From: Oidiodendron maius Zn
Lineage: Eukaryota > Ascomycota > Leotiomycetes > Myxotrichaceae
DNA: 64,000 bases
Assembly (NCBI GenBank): GCA_000827325.1
Contig: KN832876.1
Coordinates: 248,001-312,000, forward strand
Reading direction: 5' to 3'
Of this stretch, positions 1 through 9,433 are shown in pieces (position 1 is the stretch's first letter; each line of letters opens with the position of its first letter). The notes below the pieces were generated by a model. The model saw only the letters and a program-made list of their open reading frames with translations, was not told the DNA's origin and ran no database searches. A program made the translations under genes and the position numbers.

Positions 1-604
1 CGATAGTTGAGAAAGCAGCCTGCTCTATCAAAGTTTTACGAGACGAACTCTCCAGCAGTGAATATGCCACCAAAACTTCCAGGTAGGTGTTTATTATCCT
101 TCCTGTAATGTAGCTAATGAGAGCTGCAGCACAAGCCATGTACCTGCGGCGACCCCTTTTGCGGAAGGGGTGTACTCCATTACTTCTGCAAAAGGGCAAT
201 CACACCTGGCATATCGGGTCAGAGTTCCTGACAGTGGTGCTATGCAGAATGAATTAGGAGTTCATGAAAAGGGAAGGTACATCGTCTCCGTCAAAAACCC
301 TGACTATCCTTGGCCTGGGAACGCGCCCATTGGCAATCCCCCTGCATACCCGGAGAGCATCCAGGAGAAGTTCAAGGGATTGAGGTGGACCCCGCTGCTT
401 CCAGAGCTCCTGGAATACCATAACACTCAGCTACTGGTTATTGGAGAAGCAGTTAATCCTACGGAGAAGCCTGCTGAAGCAGTAAGCGATCAGAAGGATA
501 ATTGGGCAAAAACAACATCTGCTGGCGGGGATGAGCAAGGAACTCAGGTGGGTAATAACACCGCACTGTCTAAATGGAGTACTAACATAGGTTTAGATCC
601 ATAG
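1..604 (+). CDS. 3' part of an unrecognised fungal protein gene
   Basis: An open frame runs to the TAG at 602-604 and encodes about 150 residues. The frame continues upstream of 170, where the first in-frame start-like codon is only a GTG, so 170 is not the true start. A likely exon begins at or before the ATG at 64-66. A short intron (about 87-129, branch-like gctaatg at 113-119, acceptor ctgcag) joins it in frame to the long exon. The protein has a hydrophilic first part, a compact middle with the phrase FKGLRWTPLLPELLEYH, and a polar Gln/Thr/Ser tail. I do not recognise the family. An in-frame TAG at 4-6 means any further upstream exon must splice in after it. It may be a whole small gene or the end of a larger one cut by the window edge. 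Confidence 0.5.
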
Positions 605-1285
605 ATGCGCGCCGCATCTCACGCAAGACGATCCCGTATTTGCTGACCTAGAAATAATATCCAAGGAATATCCTAAGATGCAAACTACTTGGTAGAAGGG
701 CGCATAACTGATGTTCACAATCTTGTATCACTCTTTGCCCGAACTCTGCATGTTGCGGAGATCCTCCTCTACAGCCCCTCGCCATATCCTGCCTTCCACC
801 ATTCCTGGTAAACAATTTCAGAAGGAATACTTGTCCTGTATTGTGGTTAGAGAGACAGCGGTTCCAAGCTCCGGTGTCAAAGAATTGACGTCTGTTACGG
901 CTGTGTGCTGTGGCCTACGCAGAGCATCCAGCTTTGGAAAATTACTCCATAGCTGGGCACTAAGTCCGTGCCTCTGGTCACAGCACTACTCCTATGCTTC
1001 CGCTTCTGTTAAGAACCTCTCCTCTGTAGCTTAAAACCATTATCTGAATCCGTCTCGCGTTCGGGTTTCCCTCCCAGGGGTTGCCGTAAGCCTTGTCTAA
1101 CGGAGGGGCTTACTAGGCGCGTGGGTTAGAGAGCAAAAGGAAATAATTCCCATGCCCACATCTGCACGCTATATAAGGTCTTGGATCAGCACTAGGCGAA
1201 TGCTTCTCACCATGCCAGACAAGTAGTATTTCCTCTATTTTGGCAATTACGTGCAAGATTCATACTCAAACTGGCTACTAATGGG
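605..1285. other. Intergenic, includes promoter of the aldolase pseudogene
   Basis: No convincing gene. The plus-strand ORF at 711-1034 has no family resemblance and biased composition. The 3' half leads into the aldolase pseudogene. Confidence 0.6.
1170..1177 (+). promoter_or_regulatory. TATA-like box of the aldolase pseudogene
   Basis: TATATAAG lies about 110 bp upstream of the first ATG (1286) of the decayed aldolase gene. That spacing suits a fungal TATA box with a leader of roughly 50-80 nt. It suggests the promoter is still recognisable although the reading frame is broken. Confidence 0.45.
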
Positions 1286-2320
1286 ATGAAGAATGGACCT
1301 CTTGCGAACCAAGTCTGCACATTGGGGATGGCTGCGTACAGAGCTCCTTCCTTATTTCAGCCTCATCGAGCTCGAGAAGCTCTGGCTGATACCCATGCAG
1401 GACGAATTCCACCGTTGATTGGATATTTTGCTGGATTATCTTCTACTGCTATCACAAGGGTTGCGGCATCCTTTGGTTATGATATTATTGTTGTCGATTG
1501 GGAACACTCTACTTTGAATTTGGAGACCATGACTCAGGTAAATATTTAAACTATGAAATATAAGAGCAAGGTTTAACGCATATATTCTAGATAGTCCATG
1601 ATATTCAATTCATGAGCGAGGGGAGATCCATGGCTTTTGTGAGGCGAGTCTTGATATCTTCCAGAAAATAGCATCATATATTTTGATTCTAACTTTAGCA
1701 GAGTTCCAGGAAGCTATCATGCGTTGATTAGCTATGCTATGGATGCAGGCGCCAGTATCATTGTCCCGCAAGTTGAAACAGTCGAGCAAGCTGGACAAAT
1801 CATCGCCGCCGCTAAGTTTGGCAGGAAAGCCAGCGGCAGCCGCTCCGCGCCACCTGACGCTTCTTACCTGGTATTACTGACGGAACGGTTGACCCATCAC
1901 TATCTTTCCACCAAAATCTCAACAGGCTGGCGGCCATTATCATCCAGATTGAAAGTCTGGAAGCTATTCACAACCTCAATGTCATCCTCGCAGAGGTGGG
2001 CGACCAAATTGGCAGTGTTTGGCTGGGTTCTCTTGATGCCAGATTCAGTATGGATATTGTCTCTGGGGGTGGAGGGAGATGATGCAGGGTGGCTAAAGGT
2101 GTAGGCTCTGTATGAAAGTACGTTAAGGAAGCACAATAAGCCAGCCTCGGGCCTAGCATTTGGGTCCTATGAGACTAATATAGCTATGGCAAGAGGCAAA
2201 TCTTTTGTCGTAGCCGCTGGCGACATGTTTGGACTAATAGAAACTAGATTACGAGATCTTGCATTTGCTAGAGAGAATTATACTAAGATAGATCATTCAC
2301 AGGTATACAAAGAGTTGTAG
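1286..2320 (+). pseudogene. Decayed HpcH/HpaI-type aldolase (citrate lyase family)
   Basis: The family is class II, metal-dependent TIM-barrel aldolases that cleave 2-keto-3-deoxy acids. The reconstructed exons are 1286-1537, 1591-1643 and 1702-2320. Family landmarks remain: the DWEH motif with its catalytic-type His in exon 1, an Arg in the phrase FVRVPG across the second intron, the metal-ligand Glu in VPQVETVEQA, and Asp in GSLDAR. The gene cannot give a full product. After RSAPP (near 1855) the frame shifts; the family sequence resumes from 1858 in another frame. A second shift lies in the G-rich run at about 2064-2078. A TAG at 2102-2104 replaces what was probably CAG in the phrase LKV-ALYEST. 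Beyond it the frame is open to the natural stop at 2318-2320 and still reads as family sequence (KSFVVAAGD). Intron 2 has a GC donor. The intact parent would have been about 300 residues. The family call is firm; the exact substrate is unknown. Confidence 0.85.
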
Positions 2321-3061
2321 GCAGATGTCACACACAGGTATACAATATTCGAGAAGAAGGGCGCGATTTGATTGGATTATTGTATTAATTTCCGAGCTTA
2401 ATAAATATGCATGCAGACAATTTTCTTGAGCTGCTTCCTCACGCAACACTACAATTTCAGGTGTTTTGCGTCTTAAATTGACTGTCAATCTTCAGGAATA
2501 TTAGAAAATGTGAATTAGAAGAGTATTGTTTCAGCTGGCACATTTCCATACAAGGATTCATGCTAGTTAGTATAATATGTAGACTCCCTACTTGTATCTG
2601 TGAGGGATTCATATGAGCTGTCCTATTTTTCAGTTAGTTATAGCGAAATATCTAAGAGTCTCCAATCGTCAATTGAATCTACACTTGCCAGGCAATTAGG
2701 ATTCCTGTAACAGAAGACAGACTATATCGCTTGTAGCCAATCCCTATGTGATGTGCCGTAATCAAGAGTCTTCGTTGAAGTGGTGTAGCATGTCAATAGT
2801 AATTCGTTAACTATCAATGCTGGAAAAGTTGTAGAATTTAGGTTCACGGGCCATGGGTTCAAGGGGTCCTGATGCTCGATCCAAATTTCAACTCAGGCTA
2901 ACTGGCTGTTACATCAGTAAGTATATATATATATCAATTCTCCTTGCTTCTTACATAACTATTTCCAATAATACATGTATTGCTGAGTTCCCTCATTGTC
3001 TAATTTAGAACATACAGTACAAGTACAAATACAAACACTGAAAGCACTAACCGAGACCATT
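2321..3061. other. AT-rich intergenic stretch
   Basis: No gene seen. The sequence is AT-rich with a short (TA)n run near 2922-2932 and lies between the 3' ends of two convergent genes. Confidence 0.6.
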
Positions 3062-4576
3062 CTAATCCTCGGCCTTCGTATCTAAGCTCACCTCTGTTAC
3101 TTTTTCGCCTTTTATTTTTCCATCCTTCACTAAAATCTTGTACTGTTTACCTAAAACAAGATCCTTTGCTACCACTTCCCTTGTACGTCCAAGACTTTCG
3201 ATGTCACTAATCCGCTGCAAAGTGGCATCCAAATACTCATCGAATCCTTCTTCGCTGCAAATGCTTCTGAATGCCCTTTGCATCGGAACAGAATCTGCTC
3301 TCACGAGTGCCCCGCTTGTGATCGTGAATAGGTTCGTGTGGTCATACGAGCGAATAAAGTCCGCTCGTGTCATAATCTGGCGAGCTTTGTGCAATGGTAT
3401 CTCGGGTATCCGGTAAGAACCATCCTTAGGATGATATTGATCTGGCTCGTTCTTTTCTGCTTTAACCAAGGCTTGAGCTAGGACCATGGCTGCGGACTGA
3501 GTTCATCAGCAGATGATGGATAAGGAAGAATGAAAGACCAAACTTACGGCATATTTTTGCTGATCCATGACATCGTCATCCATGTCCGCTCCCAATACCC
3601 AACAATGATTCAAGAACCATCGTTTCTCCATGTCAATAATATCGTCGCAAGTAGCCAACATATCTTTCGATCTCGCTACTCTGTTGAGAAACGTTAAACG
3701 ACCACCAACTCTATTGTACACTTCGGCAAGAATTTCTGGTTTCGGCAATTCTTTGAAATATTTTTGGCGGTACTTCTTGAGGGCAGCAAGGGCCCGATTT
3801 CTCGGTAGATCCGTAATGGAAGTGACTTCCATTCGAGTAGATAGTAATTTCAGTCTGTCATACACCCAGTAGTCATCACTATTAAATACCATAGTGACAA
3901 GATTGCTAGCTGCCCACTGCTCGGCACGTTGCTGCAGCAGTTCCATTAGATCTTGTCCATCTTCATCATCCCTCAACAGATGGACGCAATTGATAATGAG
4001 CACTAGTGGCCTACCGACCGTCTTGCGTCTCTTAAGGGCCACCTTCTCAAGCTTATTCAACGCTCGCTCAATGTCCAGTAAGGCAGTAGAGTCTCTCGGT
4101 CCTCTCTCTGAAAAATACGACCCGATATAATCTTCATGAAATTCGAAATCCAGAGCCTTGCCCAGCCTCACTCGGAAAATTTCAAGATCTGCATGGGCTT
4201 CAAACATACTGACTCCTTCTCCATCAATCTTCTTCATGGCATCAAGCAACATGCTTGACTTTCCCGTCCCTTTCTCACCGATCAGCAAGTGGTAATGTCC
4301 AATGTCAGTCCCATTCACGATCGCGTCGATCTTTGTTTGCTCGTCTCGCAGGATCCAATGCGTCTCATCATCAGAGATATGAGGAGACGTAATCGAGGTA
4401 GGGACTTGCTTTCCGATCGCTGCGAGCTCCAGAACGGGATCGCCTGGCATGAAGGCTCTCTCCATCTTATGCAGAACAAGCCATTTATAAAATCGGTGGT
4501 AGAGGTACCCTCCAGCCGCAAATCCAGTCCCCACTACAAGGATTCCGGCCAGTGCGGTTGCCGCTGATTCTAGCAT
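3062..4576 (-). CDS. Membrane-anchored P-loop (AAA-like) ATPase, fungal
   Basis: Two exons, 4576-3548 and 3496-3062, joined across a 51-nt GT-AG intron at 3497-3547 in phase 0, give 487 residues. An N-terminal hydrophobic segment (about residues 8-28, Gly/Ala-rich) looks like a membrane anchor. A Walker A motif GEKGTGKS sits at residues 100-107. The matching hydrophobic strand PLVLIINCVHLL (190-201) lacks the usual acidic Walker B residues. The arrangement resembles Orc1/archaeal-type AAA ATPase domains found in fungal hypothetical proteins, possibly mitochondrial. The C-terminal exon is helical and charged and ends in a Lys-rich segment. No partner is evident in the neighbourhood. The start at 4576 is favoured because it precedes the anchor directly. 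The substrate and role are not known to me. Confidence 0.75.
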
Positions 4577-6537
4577 TTTGAACGGTAGCGAAGAGGAATC
4601 ATGTTTTCGCGGTAGAGAGCGGGATTTCTCTTCGGATTGATGACTCGTCTGACTGGATGATCCTTCATGTTCTAATTCTTATGTTGGTGGTTTTCTTCTG
4701 AAAACATATGTTTATAATGAAATAAAAGACAGGACTTTCAACAGTAGGGGCACGTGATATAAAGTCGTGAGGTAATGGAACATCCACAACAATGTCACAG
4801 CACTTGCGACATCACAGTGTGCTCTTCCTGGATTACACAAACTATAGAAGATGAATCACAGAAGCATGCTCAATATACTGTGGCTAAGCCAGGCGCATAA
4901 TATCACAGGCGGCTGCTGGCTCCAGCAGTATAGAACCTTGCCAGAAGCAAACGCAGTGGAGCAATAAATGTAGCAAAATATCAGATAGATAATCAACGGG
5001 CAAACTCACGTAAATTTCTCCCAAGTCGGTCTTCTCCTCCTGTGCGATCTGTTGAGATCCATCTTCGTGACGCCCTTGAAAGATTGCCCCACAAGATTGT
5101 GGAAGAGGGCCAATTCGGTTTAGGGACATGGTATAGAACTGTGCGCCTCGAGATCAGTGCTTGTCTCATTGTCTACGGCGTGGAAGAGCCAATTCGCTAC
5201 ATGCAAGCGTTCATCCGTAACAGTGTGATGTAAATTCAAGAAGATGGTATTAGCATCCAACATCCTTGCTCGACGCGTGCGGGACTTAGATCGCACGTGT
5301 TGTGCACCGAAGACTCTTGGCGGTGTCAGCTGTGAAGTGACATCAAACGGAACCCTGAAACGCATGGGTAGATTTATTTCATACGTGGTACCTCAGACAA
5401 GGGAGTGATAACCGGGCCGCTTGTCTATTTATTTCATCTAGAAGGTAATTAGAAAGTTGTTTCCATCATCTCAGGCGCTGTTTAGCACTTCCCACCTGAG
5501 AATTCACGCCATCTCACGAAGGTGTCAAACCTTTCCGATGCACAATCGTTGATTACAGCAACCTTATCCTACCGTCTACAGCGCTAGAAAGACAATTTCA
5601 GCCACAGTAGCAACAAAAATAGGCACCTCGAACTAGAAATTCTGGAGAAGATTTGAGATTTGCATTAGCTTTATTAAGGCCCCCGCGTTAACAGCAAGGG
5701 GACTTCTAAAGGTTATGTCCTACAAGCATAATACAAAACGGTTGATCTCTGACAGAAGGTTTGATTTGCCTTACAGCCTATCTCCATATTTTTGTTTGCC
5801 TCTGGCGCTTATAACCACCTCTTAGTGGGTTCCAAATTTTGTCAGGCGGTAAAGTACTGTCTAGTTGTGTGCCTTATAGACCCTGGAATAGAATTTATTT
5901 CATAAAAGTTAAGGTCTAACGGAAATATCGAGGTCACGCCATGTCCATCCTTTATGCACAGATGCGGATTGGAATTCTCATTACTGGGAGACAGGTGCAT
6001 CGTAGAGAGTCTTGCAGCGAACTCTAGTTTGCAAAGCTTAAAGTAAAGGGAGTGCATAATATTTGACAGGAATTTCCTCCGCACAATGAGCTATATACAT
6101 TTTTCTGCACTGTACCATGAAACTTACTGGCAGAGGATGGCGCTGTGGACCAAGAATTCACTCTATTCGATCGACGCGTCTCAACAGCCGGTTCTACCTC
6201 AATTTTGAAGTTTACTCTTGCTAATAGATGAACCCCTCCTTAGTGCCAGTTTCAACATTCTACATTTGACTCTTAACTGCATACTCGGCAGGTTAAACAC
6301 TAGATTAAGGACTGCGTCGCGTTATGTTTTCATATAAAGCAGGTAAGAACAGTCTCTCGATATTTGACTGCCCCTACTACTGTCTAACAAACATGTATTT
6401 ATTAAGAGCTAAAACCACTGACGCTTTGTCAAACTGAGCGCTTTTGGAAATGCTCTTCAAAAGGACAGCTCATTATCAAATTCCTCTCCTCACTAGATGA
6501 GACTACGCCATCAATTGGTAATCAACCGAGAACTAAG
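4577..6537. other. 2-kb intergenic region between divergent genes
   Basis: This is the shared upstream region of the ATPase gene (-) and the Ser-rich protein gene (+). Short minus-strand ORFs at 4884-5129 and 5120-5365 overlap, and one ends before a good donor-like gtgagt, but they match no family I recognise. They could be an unannotated small gene or a relic; I do not call one. The rest is AT-rich without visible repeats. Confidence 0.5.
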
Positions 6538-9084
6538 ATGCAAGAACCTGCATCATCATCATACTATGAATTTCGAGATCGGTTTATGGATGCTGGTAAT
6601 GAGCGCTTGTTAGACATTGACTTTGCTAACGAGACAGCAAACCAAGGAGGCTTGGATGATTCGCAAGATACAGATCATCGATCCCGGCTTCAAGGGGTGC
6701 CAATAGAGTTTATCAAGTCCCTCTGTCTCGAGAGAGCGTTTCCACCGAACCATGAAGATGCGGGATTTAATTTGGCTTTACAGGCCCTTGATTACTTGCA
6801 AGATCTCGAATATACTCGATGTGACGCTCTGCAAGAGGCTGCCAATAACTTGGGCATAACAAAATACAACTGGCGAGAGGTTCTCGCTGGAAACCCATCT
6901 GCCTTGGCTTGGGTAAATAATGCCCGGCAGTGGAACGGCGGTCTTGAGATATGCTATGCTGAGTTGTATGTGGGCCTACGCATATGGGTAGGTTCAAATG
7001 AATTCCTCCATTTAGTTTATCTGACAAACCAAATTCAGATAATGGTCCATGAACTTCGAGCCACGCCTTTTATAAGAGAAAATGTCCTTGCGGTTCTTAA
7101 TACCTTATTTCCGCCCAATTTGCAACAACTGCCCAGTAGAATTCCGCCCAAGGTATCCCATCTATATCGAGCCACCTTTTACCAGTATGTGGTCCTGGTA
7201 GAGACATCTGGAATCCTGGTATTCGATAGATACGTGGATAAACTTGAGATGCCTGGCAATAAATACACCTGGACGAAGGTTAGAGCATGTGTCACAGATT
7301 ATATCAAATTGGCCGGAGAGATGATAAAAATTGCTAGAGAGATTTACGGCGTTGAATACTTTGAAGCTCGGCATTCCACCTTAAATGATTCACATAACAC
7401 TAGTAGTGAATGCCCTGGAGGTCAAAATTCCACCGTGGAGGTTGATTTTAAAAACGAATATTTGGGAGATAGCCTCAGTGCCAGTGCAGATATTGGACGT
7501 GTCAACAAAGAATTCATGCGGAGGCTATCAAGCTCGAGCGGGCGGTCGTCCATTGACACAATTCTTGTCAGCTCCGGCGCCGTTTCTACCCTATCTAGGC
7601 CACCAACACCTGAACCTGGCTCACTATCTAGGCATTGTCCCCAAAATTCTGTCACTGATATAAGTTTACCTTCTCTCACTCAAGAATTGGAGATACAAAG
7701 CCGAGGAAACATATCTTTGGAAGCTACAAGAAAGATCTTACAAGAACAGCTGGTCACCACTTTGTCTGGACGGCCAATCACATCTGACGATGTGATACTT
7801 CCTGGCACCCCGCTCCTTCCTGACACTCCAGAAATGTCACAGTCCTACCATTTTAGCGTTCCTGTGTATACCAATACCGACGGTTTGGTCACCGGCAGAA
7901 GTCCTGGTTGTAACTGGCCAAGTCTACCGCATGAAAAATTGCCTCCACGTTTTCATCCAACAGGAAATTCTAAGACCAGCTTTAAGGAACTGCTCAAAAA
8001 TAAGCTGTCTATTAGGTCATCTTCAACCTCGCGTACTCTACATGACACATTTGCGTGTCAAGGAGGACTGGGCATATCACTGGGTCCATCGAAGCCTGGT
8101 GAGAACTTACTCAACGGTCATCCAAATAGCCATGGACCTGGACAATTGATATTGATGAAACAGTCAAGCGTGGACCAGTTGCAGGATGCCGGGTCCGTAA
8201 ATAAATCTTTTCGTTCTAGATCTGGCACGGTATGGACTCTCCGGGCAATAGATTCAAGATCCGATAGCTTACAATCCGAATCTGTTGGACAATCAAGTTT
8301 TCCAAACAGCCGTGCGGCTCAGAAAATCAAGAAGAAGAGGAGTCTTCCAGGTATTTTCACCAAAAAGAAGGCTTCCCCAGCAATTCCAGATTCCGAGCTT
8401 GTCTATCTCAGAACAGACGACAACCTGGAACAGTACGTTCTACTATCTGAGCTTCAACCTCTGCAGAAGATTTCCAGTGCCCTCTGCTCATCTGTGGAAA
8501 TGTTAGACAAGATAAAGTCATGCAATACACTAAATTCAGCTGCAGACTCTCAAATTACTGTCGACTCAGCAACACGCAGTTCTCGGAGTAAGAAATTAAC
8601 GAAGATACGATCGTTTGGCACGCTGAAGAGTGCAACTGACTCTCGAGTGGCTGTAGGCTCGACAATTCCACGGAACAGGCTTAAAAAATTGCCAAGATTT
8701 AAGCCAAATGTGATTTCACACATTAATCCAACCACACCTGTTCCCGTTCGGCCATGGTTTATAGCACGGAAGCTCTTTGATTTCAACTGGGATCCAGCTT
8801 CTGACGACTGGAAGTCTAGAGAATATATCAGATTCTACTATCTGAAGAAGCATCGTGCGATGAGATTTGGCTCAGAGGGCCCAGAAAACGGTCCGTTCAG
8901 GCCATTCTCCCATGCCAGGGACGAAATTCAGCGGTCAGAAGTTACCCGAGCAACGCCGAAGAACTTTCCGGACATGAATTCTAGAAGACGAGACACCATC
9001 TCTCAAAGCAGATGCACCCCTAAGACCCCAACAGGGGGAAAGTACACGATGATTGATATAAACAAGTACACCAAACCGCTTTGA
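6538..9084 (+). CDS. Large Ser-rich protein, unrecognised
   Basis: A single uninterrupted frame of 848 codons starts at an ATG following a stop-rich AT region. Residues about 50-285 look folded, with many Trp, Tyr and Leu residues (for example LEICYAELYVGLRIWVGSNE). The middle (about 300-760) is Ser/Thr/Pro-rich and probably disordered, with basic patches such as KKKRSLPGIFTKKK. A short conserved-looking segment near residues 735-780 (ARKLFDFNWDPASDDW followed by basic residues) may be a functional motif. There is no signal peptide or membrane segment. I do not recognise a family. The N-terminal domain plus a long phosphorylatable tail would suit a regulatory protein, but that is inference only. 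Confidence 0.7.
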   Translation: MQEPASSSYYEFRDRFMDAGNERLLDIDFANETANQGGLDDSQDTDHRSRLQGVPIEFIKSLCLERAFPPNHEDAGFNLALQALDYLQDLEYTRCDALQEAANNLGITKYNWREVLAGNPSALAWVNNARQWNGGLEICYAELYVGLRIWVGSNEFLHLVYLTNQIQIMVHELRATPFIRENVLAVLNTLFPPNLQQLPSRIPPKVSHLYRATFYQYVVLVETSGILVFDRYVDKLEMPGNKYTWTKVRACVTDYIKLAGEMIKIAREIYGVEYFEARHSTLNDSHNTSSECPGGQNSTVEVDFKNEYLGDSLSASADIGRVNKEFMRRLSSSSGRSSIDTILVSSGAVSTLSRPPTPEPGSLSRHCPQNSVTDISLPSLTQELEIQSRGNISLEATRKILQEQLVTTLSGRPITSDDVILPGTPLLPDTPEMSQSYHFSVPVYTNTDGLVTGRSPGCNWPSLPHEKLPPRFHPTGNSKTSFKELLKNKLSIRSSSTSRTLHDTFACQGGLGISLGPSKPGENLLNGHPNSHGPGQLILMKQSSVDQLQDAGSVNKSFRSRSGTVWTLRAIDSRSDSLQSESVGQSSFPNSRAAQKIKKKRSLPGIFTKKKASPAIPDSELVYLRTDDNLEQYVLLSELQPLQKISSALCSSVEMLDKIKSCNTLNSAADSQITVDSATRSSRSKKLTKIRSFGTLKSATDSRVAVGSTIPRNRLKKLPRFKPNVISHINPTTPVPVRPWFIARKLFDFNWDPASDDWKSREYIRFYYLKKHRAMRFGSEGPENGPFRPFSHARDEIQRSEVTRATPKNFPDMNSRRRDTISQSRCTPKTPTGGKYTMIDINKYTKPL

Positions 9085-9433
9085 GTGAGTGGATTTAACT
9101 GGCTTATTTATGAACGTTGTTCGTGACAGGAAGACTAGTGTGAATTGCACCGGAAGTAGCATAAATAAAATACGAACTTGAGTACAGGCTTTCATCAAGT
9201 GACAGGATTAAAATATAAAAAAACAGCTTTCACAGCAAGGTAATGAATATAATTAAATAATAGTCGCCAAGCCCAACTCATGACTAGATCTGTGTAGTGA
9301 AGATGTTGAGATTCTATAACCTTAATTATCAGGCTCCCAATAACAATATCTTGATGCTTGCGCGAGAAAATTATACTTCTCTTGTTCGCGAATGTCGCGA
9401 CCATCTGAGCTGCAATGATACTTCTAGCAGATA
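9085..9433. other. Intergenic, AT-rich
   Basis: Promoter-side DNA of the downstream Myb-like gene and 3' flank of the Ser-rich gene. AT-rich; no gene or repeat seen. Confidence 0.6.

Noticed and set aside
711-1034. Plus ORF of 107 codons
   Set aside because: No conserved motif, and it overlaps the region expected to be the aldolase promoter.
4884-5365. Overlapping minus-strand ORFs possibly forming a small spliced gene
   Set aside because: They overlap in different frames, show no family resemblance, and no splice pair gave a convincing joined protein.
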